Source: Deltaproteobacteria bacterium
GTDB lineage: Bacteria; Desulfobacterota; Deferrimicrobia; Deferrimicrobiales; Deferrimicrobiaceae
Length of the DNA: 5,339 nt
Assembly: GCA_017889845.1 (NCBI GenBank)
Contig: JAGGAJ010000124.1
Span: forward strand, 1-5,339
Direction of reading: 5' to 3'
The notes beneath the pieces are model-generated. The model was not told the origin of the DNA. It was given only the letters and a program-made list of their open reading frames with translations, and ran no database searches. Positions 1 through 4,953 of the stretch are shown here, piece by piece; the stretch's first letter is position 1, and every line of letters begins with the position of its first letter. Position numbers and translations under genes: made by a program.

Positions 1-261
1 GCCGCCGCCTGCGAAGGGGCGGAGCGGGCGATGGTGGCGGATTTCGTCCCGGCGTCGCGCAGGGGGACGGCCTTCGGGTGGTTCCACCTCGTGGTCGGCA
101 TCTGCGCCTTGCCGGCGAGCGTACTCTTCGGGCTTCTCTGGAAAGCCTTCGGAGCGACCGCCGCCTTTGCCGCCAGCGCCGGCCTCGCGGTCGCCGCCGC
201 CGTCCTGCTGATTTTCCTTGCCGATCCGGCGGTTGCCGGCCACGACCCCGATCGTCCCTGA
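1..261 (+). CDS. MFS transporter, C-terminal end (5' truncated by window)
   Basis: The reading frame is open from the first base and ends at TGA 259-261, giving the last 86 residues of a protein that starts outside the window. The piece begins with a loop containing EGAERAMVADFVP and then ARG-type residues (SRRGTAFGWFH), the pattern that precedes transmembrane helix 11 in many bacterial major facilitator transporters (family knowledge). Two hydrophobic helices follow: one around residues 30-48 (VVGICALPASVLFGLLW) and one around 52-74, rich in Ala, Val and Leu. A short polar tail (GHDPDRP) ends the protein, presumably in the cytoplasm. The protein would be an inner-membrane transporter, but the substrate cannot be told from this end. 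It is followed by a 508-base gap, so it is probably the last gene of its transcript. Superfamily assignment is fairly sure; subfamily is unknown. Confidence 0.8.
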   Translation, partial: AAACEGAERAMVADFVPASRRGTAFGWFHLVVGICALPASVLFGLLWKAFGATAAFAASAGLAVAAAVLLIFLADPAVAGHDPDRP

Positions 262-264
262 TTG

Positions 265-278
265 GGAAAATATTTTCC
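265..278. promoter_or_regulatory. Perfect 14-bp A+T-rich palindrome, possible operator
   Basis: GGAAAATATTTTCC reads the same on both strands and lies three bases after the transporter stop codon. With no spacer it would make a poor RNA hairpin, so a dimeric DNA-binding regulator is the more natural reading. It stands out in a window that is otherwise very G+C-rich. I do not recognise it as a specific known operator. The distance to the TonB-family start (about 490 bases) is long, so its target promoter is unclear. Confidence 0.35.
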
Positions 279-381
279 TGCTTATCCCCAGAAATTCAAC
301 AGGTCTTGTTGGGAACAGTTCTTCCAGCAGTGGACGTCAAATACGCAACACTTTGATTCAATAGAGTTTATCATTTAATTT

Positions 382-423
382 CTCTCCGGAGTGCGTGTTG
401 GCACGGAGAGTGTTTCTTCTTTT
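382..423 (+). terminator. Candidate intrinsic terminator (hairpin plus T-rich tail)
   Basis: CTCTCCG at 382-388 pairs with CGGAGAG at 404-410. The stem can extend inward with TGC/GCA across a three-base bulge, around a GTGTTG loop. The 3' arm is followed by TGTTTCTTCTTTT, a T-rich though interrupted tail on the + strand. This suits termination of the transporter transcript about 120 bases after its stop codon. The reverse orientation lacks a T tract. The interrupted tail keeps confidence moderate; it could instead be an attenuator within a leader of the TonB gene. Confidence 0.4.
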
Positions 424-580
424 CCCAGGGGACGTGCAGGGTGGAGCAGCGGAAGGGAGAGCAACGGACCGTGCGGACCAGGCGCCCGCTCCTCGCCAGG
501 ATTTCGTAGGTTTGCATGCTGCCGGTCTTCCTCTTCTTCTCCTTCCCCGACTATTGCGACAACTGCGCATAACGCGACAC

Positions 581-680
581 CACCCTGTACGCCTACAGCA
601 TGGCGCCGGGCCGTCCAACCGCCGGCTCCCCCTGCACCGTCCCCCCCTCGCCACGTCCGCGTCACGCACTGCCTCACTCC
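581..680 (+). promoter_or_regulatory. C-rich, G-poor leader segment (possible Rho loading site)
   Basis: By hand count these 100 bases hold 53 C and 21 G on the + strand, a strong excess in a window where C and G are otherwise fairly balanced. It sits about 90 bases before the TonB-family start and has no supportable coding frame. C-rich, G-poor, untranslated RNA is the type of sequence to which Rho binds (established knowledge). Here it could end readthrough from upstream or act in a Rho-dependent leader. No functional element is proven by composition alone. Confidence 0.25.
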
Positions 681-751
681 TGGAATTCAACCCGGCGGAA
701 ATGCGGATGGTCGATCTCCGGTTGGCCTGCCGTGCGACAATAGGGACGGGG

Positions 752-759
752 AAGGGGAG
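752..759 (+). promoter_or_regulatory. Ribosome binding site that fixes the TonB GTG start
   Basis: AAGGGGAG lies 10 bases before GTG 770. The in-frame ATG codons further upstream (701, 707) have no comparable purine-rich site at a useful distance. Starting at 770 also leaves the usual short cytoplasmic tail before the membrane anchor of the TonB-like protein. Confidence 0.55.
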
Positions 760-769
760 CGCGCACGCC

Positions 770-1579
770 GTGGAACGGCCGAAGGACAAGGGATCCGGGA
801 CGAGGCACGCCTGGAAATGCGTGGGAGCCTCCGTCCTGCTGCACGTCGCAAGCGCCATGGTGGCGCTCTTCGCGATTCCCGGCGTGCCGCGTTTCCGGAC
901 ACCCCTGGTGATCGACCTCACGATCGGCGGGCCCTGGGGACCCGGGGATCCCGCCGCGCCGGCCCCGGCGCGGGAATCCAGCAGCACGTCGGGTGCCATC
1001 CGGCAGCAATCCCCGCCTGCCATCCCGCCTCTACCGGCGCCGGTAACCCCGGAACCCGCGGCCATGCCGGGCACCCGGCCCCCGGATCGGCAAACGGAGG
1101 CGGCCGCGCCCCGGCCATCGGAACCCGCCGGGGGCAACGAGCGAACGTCCGCCTCGCACGGTTCGGCCGCGGTTTCCGGTGACCCCGGGTCCACCGCCCC
1201 CGCCGTAGCGGGCTTCCCGCAAGGGGGGTCGACCGCGCGCGCGACAACGGGGGCCGGCGCGGACGCAGAGGAGCCCGGGGAGGCGCGCGCGAATGCGCGG
1301 GGCCGATACCTGGAGCGAAACTACGCCTACATCCGGGACGCCATACAGCAGGGGATCGCGTATCCCGTCATGGCGCGCAGGATGGGATGGGAGGGGAAGG
1401 TCGTGGTTACCTTCCTCGTCCTGTCGGACGGCTCGGTGCGCAACGTCCGCGTCGTGCAGGGATCGGGGCATCCCGCCCTGGACCGCGGCGCGGTCGAGGC
1501 GGTCCGGAACGCCGCCCCCTTCCCGAGGCCTCCCGCCGAGGCGGTGATCGTCACCCCCGTCGTGTATCGGCTCGAATAG
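770..1579 (+). CDS. tonB: TonB-family energy transducer
   Basis: TonB proteins are anchored in the inner membrane, span the periplasm and pass proton-motive energy from ExbB/ExbD to outer-membrane receptors. From GTG 770 the product has 269 residues, close to the usual TonB length. Residues 1-16 form a basic cytoplasmic tail. Residues 17-37 form the single membrane anchor, which carries Ser21 and His25 in an SxxxH pattern like the one essential in E. coli TonB. Residues 58-120 are a Pro/Ala-rich periplasmic spacer. Residues 180-269 are the TonB C-terminal fold, with YP at 198-199, GWEGKV at 206-211, the LSDGSV turn, a VxGSGHPALD segment and APFPRPP at 249-255. The frame stays open upstream to 395, but that stretch is not protein-like, and the start is supported by an AAGGGGAG site. 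No exbB, exbD or receptor gene is in view, so this may be an orphan or alternative TonB; the substrate is unknown. Confidence 0.87.
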   Translation: MERPKDKGSGTRHAWKCVGASVLLHVASAMVALFAIPGVPRFRTPLVIDLTIGGPWGPGDPAAPAPARESSSTSGAIRQQSPPAIPPLPAPVTPEPAAMPGTRPPDRQTEAAAPRPSEPAGGNERTSASHGSAAVSGDPGSTAPAVAGFPQGGSTARATTGAGADAEEPGEARANARGRYLERNYAYIRDAIQQGIAYPVMARRMGWEGKVVVTFLVLSDGSVRNVRVVQGSGHPALDRGAVEAVRNAAPFPRPPAEAVIVTPVVYRLE

Positions 1580-1646
1580 GGTGCGGGCGCTGGCGGGGGA
1601 CGCTCCTTCCCTTCCTCCCCCAATAGATCAGGAATGTCCCCCTAAA

Positions 1647-1661
1647 TGCTATCCTGTCGGA
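1647..1661 (+). promoter_or_regulatory. Possible extended -10 promoter for the kinase/HD-GYP operon
   Basis: TGCTATCCT (1647-1655) matches the extended -10 form TGn-TATnnT, with 4 of 6 bases of the -10 hexamer as TATCCT. Transcription would be expected to start about 6-7 bases later, at or next to GTG 1662, which lacks a Shine-Dalgarno sequence. There is no good -35 hexamer at the expected distance. The site lies in the 82-base gap after the TonB-family gene, so readthrough from that gene is an alternative source of transcript. Confidence 0.35.
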
Positions 1662-2960
1662 GTGACGCCGCTCGTCGACCTCATCCTGCGCGGGGAGGAG
1701 CGGATCCTTTCCGCGTTCCTCTCCCACGCCCGGGACAACGGCTACTTCCGCTTCGCCCCGCACGACGCGGATGGCTGGCGGCCCACGGTTCGCGGTTTCT
1801 CCGGGTCGCTCGTGCAGTCTCTCCGCCACTCCCCCTCCTCCGCCGGGCTCACCGCGGATGACGTCGGGCGCGACGACGGCCTCACCGCCTTCGGCGTGGT
1901 GGAGGCGCGCAAGCACCGGCTCGCCGGCATGCCCCTCGGGATCTACCTCGGGATCCTCAAGTCCCTCCGTCACGCCTTCCTCGAGGAAGTCCGTTCCGAC
2001 GGCCTTCCCCCGGAGGAGATGGAACCTTGCGCCTTCCGCGTGAACCGGTTCTTCGACCGCAACGAGATCGCCGCCAGCGTGGCATGGACGCTGGAGGGCG
2101 GTTTCGAGCGGGCGAGCGAGCTGGCGCGGAAGGACGACGAGGCGATGACGGAGCTCCGGAGGCAGCAGGCGGACATCGTCCGGCAGGAGAAGATGGCCTC
2201 CATCGGTTGGCTCGCTTCGGGGGTGGCCCGGGAAACCGCCGGGCCGGTCGGGGTCATCCGGAGCAACCTCCTGGCCCTGGGGAAACACCTCGAGAAACTC
2301 GCCGGGTTCCTCCAGGCGCAGTCGGAGTGCATCGCCGCGGGCGCGAAGCCGGAGCACGTCGAGCCGGTGCGGCTGAAACGGGCTCATCTCCGGATCGACT
2401 ACCTACTGCCGGACGTGGACGACCTGATCCGCGAGTCCCTCGAGGGGACGGAGCGGATCCGCAGCATCCTTTCGGACCTGAAGGGGTTCTCCCGCACGGG
2501 CGAGACCGGTTTCCGCCGGGAGGACATCAACGGGTGCGTCCGGCGCGCGATCCAGCTCGCGGGGACCGAACTGCAGCGCCGGGCGACCGTGCGGGTCGAA
2601 CTCGGGGAGATCCCCCGGACCCTGTGCGAACCCGACCGGATGGACGTCGTGTTCCGGAACCTCCTCCTCAACGCGGCGCACGCCATCGAAGGGCGAGGGA
2701 TCGTCACCGTCCGATCCTGGCGGGAGGACGGGTTCCTCTGCGTATCCGTCGCCGACACGGGGTGCGGAATCCCGGAGGAGAACCTGGACAGGATATTCGA
2801 CCCCTTTTTCACCACACGGGAGGCCGGCAGGGGAGCGGGCCTGGGCCTGAGCATCGCCTGCGACAACGTGTACCGCCACGGGGGGACCATCACGGTCCGC
2901 AGCGAGGTGGGCCGCGGCGCGATCTTCACGGTCCGGATCCCGATCATCGAGGAGGCGTGA
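1662..2960 (+). CDS. Histidine-kinase-like protein lacking the H-box histidine
   Basis: The product (432 residues from GTG 1662) is built like a soluble sensor kinase: no signal peptide and no membrane segment. Residues 1-150 form a mostly helical input domain, including FGVVEARKHRLAG and FRVNRFFDR, a pattern I recall from deltaproteobacterial kinases but cannot name. Residues 150-178 look like a coiled coil. The H-box (176-206) follows the usual EKMASIG-LA-GVAHEINNP form, but reads GVARETAGP, so Arg190 (CGG, 2229-2231) replaces the phospho-accepting His and AG replaces NN. The ATP-binding domain is intact: N box with Asn337, DTGCGI at 365-370, FDPFFTT at 379-385, GRGAGLGLS at 389-397. It may therefore bind or hydrolyse ATP without autophosphorylating at the normal site. 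The start is uncertain; the frame is open to GTG 1581, but that adds 27 low-complexity residues. The TGA is one base before the downstream HD-GYP gene. Confidence 0.85.
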   Translation: MTPLVDLILRGEERILSAFLSHARDNGYFRFAPHDADGWRPTVRGFSGSLVQSLRHSPSSAGLTADDVGRDDGLTAFGVVEARKHRLAGMPLGIYLGILKSLRHAFLEEVRSDGLPPEEMEPCAFRVNRFFDRNEIAASVAWTLEGGFERASELARKDDEAMTELRRQQADIVRQEKMASIGWLASGVARETAGPVGVIRSNLLALGKHLEKLAGFLQAQSECIAAGAKPEHVEPVRLKRAHLRIDYLLPDVDDLIRESLEGTERIRSILSDLKGFSRTGETGFRREDINGCVRRAIQLAGTELQRRATVRVELGEIPRTLCEPDRMDVVFRNLLLNAAHAIEGRGIVTVRSWREDGFLCVSVADTGCGIPEENLDRIFDPFFTTREAGRGAGLGLSIACDNVYRHGGTITVRSEVGRGAIFTVRIPIIEEA

Positions 2961-2961
2961 G

Positions 2962-3900
2962 ATGGCGGAGACGACACGCATCCTGTGCGTCGAGAGCGAC
3001 CCCGACCTCCTGCACTCCCTCGAAAAACTCCTTGCCGCCGACGGGCGCGAGGTCCTCGCCGCCTTCTCCGGTGCGGAAGGGATCGCCCTCCTCTCGGGAG
3101 GAGGGCCGGTGCACGTCGTCCTCGCCGGGCACCGGAGCGCCTCCGGGGAAGGACCGGAGTTTCTCGCCGAGGTCGGGAGGGTTTCACCGGCGTCGGTCCG
3201 CATCGGACTGTACCGCGAACCGGAGTCGGAGGCGGTCGACGGCGGGCTCGTCTACAAGTCGCTCTTCGTGCCGCTGGACGGGGAGGCGGCGCGGGCCGCG
3301 GTGGATAGCGCAATGGAACGGTTCCGCCTCGTGGAGGCCCTGCGGGGAAAGGAGGAAGATGTCCTCCGCTCCGTCGCCCAGGAAGTGGAGCTCCGGGACC
3401 CGTACACCCGGGGGCATTGCGACCGGGTTGCGGACGTCGCCCTGAAGATCGCCTCGGTCATCGGAATGCCCGGCGAGGGGACCGCCGCGCTGCGCTGCGG
3501 CGCGTGGCTCCACGATTGCGGAAAGATCGGCGTCCCGGAGGCGATCCTCAATCACCCGGGGAAACTGACGCCGGAGCAGTTCGCGGTCGTGAAGCGTCAC
3601 CCGCGGTGGGGAGCCGAGGTGGCGCGGGACGCCGGGCTCCCGGACGGGGTCGTCGACATCCTCCTCCACCACCACGAGCGGTTCGACGGGGGCGGCTACC
3701 CCTCCGGCGCGGGGGGGCAGGAGATCCCCCTCGCGGCCCGGATCGTCGCGGTGGCGGACGTCTTCGACGCCGCGACCGCGGACCGCCCTTACGCCCGAGG
3801 ATACGACCGGGAGGAGGCGATGCGCGTGATGGCCGTGATGCGGGGAGGAGCGTTCGATCCGGAAGTCGTCGACGCCCTGTTCGGCGTGCTGAAAGGGTAA
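2962..3900 (+). CDS. Degenerate receiver domain fused to HD-GYP phosphodiesterase
   Basis: HD-GYP domains hydrolyse the second messenger c-di-GMP in the cytoplasm, usually to GMP or pGpG. The 312-residue product has a receiver-like domain (about 5-122) and an HD-GYP domain (about 135-312). The receiver keeps the fold pattern (ILCVESDPDLL at start, VYKSLFVPLD near end), but Asp is Gly56 (LAGHRS instead of the usual LxDxRMP), the Thr/Ser is Tyr84, the Lys before Pro is Val103, and the acidic pair is Glu11-Ser12. The HD-GYP part looks fully active: RDPYTRGH with His152, LHDCGKIG with His184-Asp185 and Lys188, KRHP with His213, HHERFDGGGYP at 237-247 and VADVFDA with Asp266. The start is firm: GGAGG at 2951-2955 lies six bases before ATG, inside the kinase gene's end, and only one base separates the two genes. 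The two should be cotranscribed and coupled. Other Geobacter-like HD-GYP response regulators share this domain order. Confidence 0.92.
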   Translation: MAETTRILCVESDPDLLHSLEKLLAADGREVLAAFSGAEGIALLSGGGPVHVVLAGHRSASGEGPEFLAEVGRVSPASVRIGLYREPESEAVDGGLVYKSLFVPLDGEAARAAVDSAMERFRLVEALRGKEEDVLRSVAQEVELRDPYTRGHCDRVADVALKIASVIGMPGEGTAALRCGAWLHDCGKIGVPEAILNHPGKLTPEQFAVVKRHPRWGAEVARDAGLPDGVVDILLHHHERFDGGGYPSGAGGQEIPLAARIVAVADVFDAATADRPYARGYDREEAMRVMAVMRGGAFDPEVVDALFGVLKG

Positions 3901-3902
3901 GA

Positions 3903-3944
3903 GGGAGCCGTCTCCCGGCTACCCGCCCCAGCGGGCGCTGGGCG
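3903..3944. terminator. Hairpins at the convergent gene junction, possible bidirectional terminator
   Basis: Two stems crowd the junction of the converging genes. AGCCG (3906-3910) pairs with CGGCT (3916-3920), extendable by GGG/CCC past a bulged A; an alternative is GGGAG/CTCCC. The second is CGCCC-AGC (3924-3932, one bulged C) with GCTGGGCG (3937-3944) around a GGGC loop. The second stem lies in the 3' end of the hydrolase gene. Neither orientation has a T tract, so intrinsic termination is not assured; the stems may instead protect 3' ends or slow polymerase. Confidence 0.3.
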
Positions 3945-4953
3945 GCGTCCCGGGGATCTCCGTCACACGGAGGCGGAACGGCGGCCGGCTTCCGGGCATC
4001 CTGTCGAAGCGCATGTCGTAAAACGTCACCTCCGTGCGGCCATGGTCGACGGTAACCTTTGCTACGGGAAACCGGGCGAACCACAGGTACGTTTCCACTT
4101 CCGAAATCCCCCGCAACGATCGCACCTCGGGCATGTCGTAGCCGCGCAGAACCCTCTCTCTCCACTCCAGTTCCCCGCGGAGCGGCGCGATCCTCGCCCG
4201 CAGGTACGACCGCCCGTCGTCGATGAACCCGTCCCAGGCAAGGGGTCCCGCGGGGAAGGGAACGACGGTCCCGCCCCCTTTCGCCCGGACCGCGGGCGGC
4301 GAGGCCACGGCAGAGGTAGCGAACCCGACGCGGTCCAGGTCGGGGAGTTCCACCATGGGGAGGCGCGGCAGGGCATGCGCCGAGACCACCGGGACGCCGG
4401 ACCGCATGGCGGCGTCCCGCACGACGTCCACCGCGCGGGCGTGGAGCACCGCCGCCACCCCGACGTACCCCGCGAGGACGGCCAGGGCGACCCGCGCCCG
4501 GGCCGCGTGACCTCCCCGCGACAGGGCGATCCCCGCCACGATGATGCCGGAGAAGACCAGGTCCACTACGAACAGCAGATCCAGGGAGAAACGGGCGTCG
4601 GAGAACGGCTGCAGCACCATCGTCCCGTAGGCGTTCAGCAGGTCCAGCGCGATGTGCGAGAGCTGGCCGAGCAGGGTGAGCAGGAAAAGCCGCTTCCGGT
4701 CCTTCCAATGTCCGAACCGGGAGAACAGGAGGGCAACCAAAAGGGATGAAACGGCGACCCCGAGGAGGGAGTGGGAGAGCCCCCGGTGGAACCGGACGTA
4801 CATCTCGCTCCCGCCCACCAGGGAGACGATGTGGTCCACGTCCGGAAGGACCGCCCCTAGCGTCACCGCGGCGGTCGCCTCGTTCCGATTCCATTCCCCC
4901 GGCAAGGCCCGCGAAACGAGCCAGCCGGTCAACCCGTGGGTTACCGTGTCCAT
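3919..4953 (-). CDS. YbcI/YdjM-like (DUF457) membrane-bound metal-dependent hydrolase
   Basis: The 344-residue product starts MDTVTHGLTGWL, matching the conserved MDxxTH opening of this family, which fixes the start at 4953. Putative metal ligands are His6, Asp38, Asp40 and His41 (LPDVDH), His56 and His61 in FHRGLSHS, His100 and Asp104 in LSHIALD, and Asp131. Membrane segments lie near residues 62-79, 88-105, 123-145 and 152-172. A soluble C-terminal part (about 175-344) follows, with a VETYLWFARFP stretch and FYDMRF near the end. The family is annotated as inner-membrane metal-dependent hydrolases; E. coli YdjM is SOS-induced. The true substrate is not established. Its ATG overlaps the end of the upstream fumarase-like gene by 13 bases, and no spaced Shine-Dalgarno is seen (AAAAGG abuts the ATG), so translation probably depends on coupling. 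An in-frame upstream extension to 5181 is a shadow of the fumarase gene. Confidence 0.88.
   Translation of the reverse strand: MDTVTHGLTGWLVSRALPGEWNRNEATAAVTLGAVLPDVDHIVSLVGGSEMYVRFHRGLSHSLLGVAVSSLLVALLFSRFGHWKDRKRLFLLTLLGQLSHIALDLLNAYGTMVLQPFSDARFSLDLLFVVDLVFSGIIVAGIALSRGGHAARARVALAVLAGYVGVAAVLHARAVDVVRDAAMRSGVPVVSAHALPRLPMVELPDLDRVGFATSAVASPPAVRAKGGGTVVPFPAGPLAWDGFIDDGRSYLRARIAPLRGELEWRERVLRGYDMPEVRSLRGISEVETYLWFARFPVAKVTVDHGRTEVTFYDMRFDRMPGSRPPFRLRVTEIPGTPPSARWGG

Larger units (their letters stand above)
262..769. other. Intergenic region without a supportable gene
   Basis: These 508 bases separate the transporter stop from the TonB-family start. The first part (about 262-425) is clearly richer in A+T than the rest of the window and holds several small inverted repeats: the palindrome at 265-278, CAACA/TGTTG at 297-311, and the hairpin at 382-410. 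From about 430 the sequence is G+C-rich again, with an uninterrupted 23-base pyrimidine run at 526-548 and a C-rich, G-poor stretch after it. Open frames cross the region on both strands, but their translations are Arg/Pro/Ser-rich and show no domain, as expected of chance frames in G+C-rich DNA. I found no tRNA cloverleaf, no B12 box and no convincing -35/-10 pair. It most likely holds the end of the transporter transcript plus the promoter and a long leader of the TonB gene. Confidence 0.6.

Noticed and set aside
282..290. TTATCCCCA, one mismatch from a DnaA box
   Set aside because: It is a single near-match with no cluster of boxes or A+T-rich unwinding repeats, so chance is sufficient.
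516..572. An 18-codon mini-ORF (starts MLPVFLFFSF, ends DYCDNCA)
   Set aside because: It is hydrophobic and might pass for a leader peptide, but it coincides with the pyrimidine run, has no convincing Shine-Dalgarno sequence and resembles nothing I know.
395..769. Upstream in-frame extension of the TonB gene (125 extra codons)
   Set aside because: The translation is Arg/Pro/Leu-rich without domain features, it would place the membrane anchor in mid-protein, and GTG 770 has a clear ribosome site and the usual TonB N-terminal layout.
262..769. Cobalamin riboswitch ahead of the TonB gene
   Set aside because: The B12 box (GCCACTG type) and the usual core elements were not found on the + strand.
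358..1194. Long minus-strand open frame (278 codons) across the intergenic region and tonB
   Set aside because: It is a typical stop-poor shadow in G+C-rich DNA, with low-complexity translation and antisense to a clear TonB domain.
1595..1621. GGGGGA/TCCCCC inverted repeat after the TonB stop as a terminator
   Set aside because: The loop is 15 bases, the stem only six pairs, and no T tract follows.
1551..2387. Long minus-strand open frame opposite the kinase-like gene
   Set aside because: It is antisense to a protein with clear input and H-box motifs and shows no domain of its own.
3548..4894. Long minus-strand open frame (448 codons) overlapping the HD-GYP and hydrolase genes
   Set aside because: It is in a different frame from the real hydrolase, is Arg/Gly/Pro-rich, and runs through the antisense of the HD-GYP active site.
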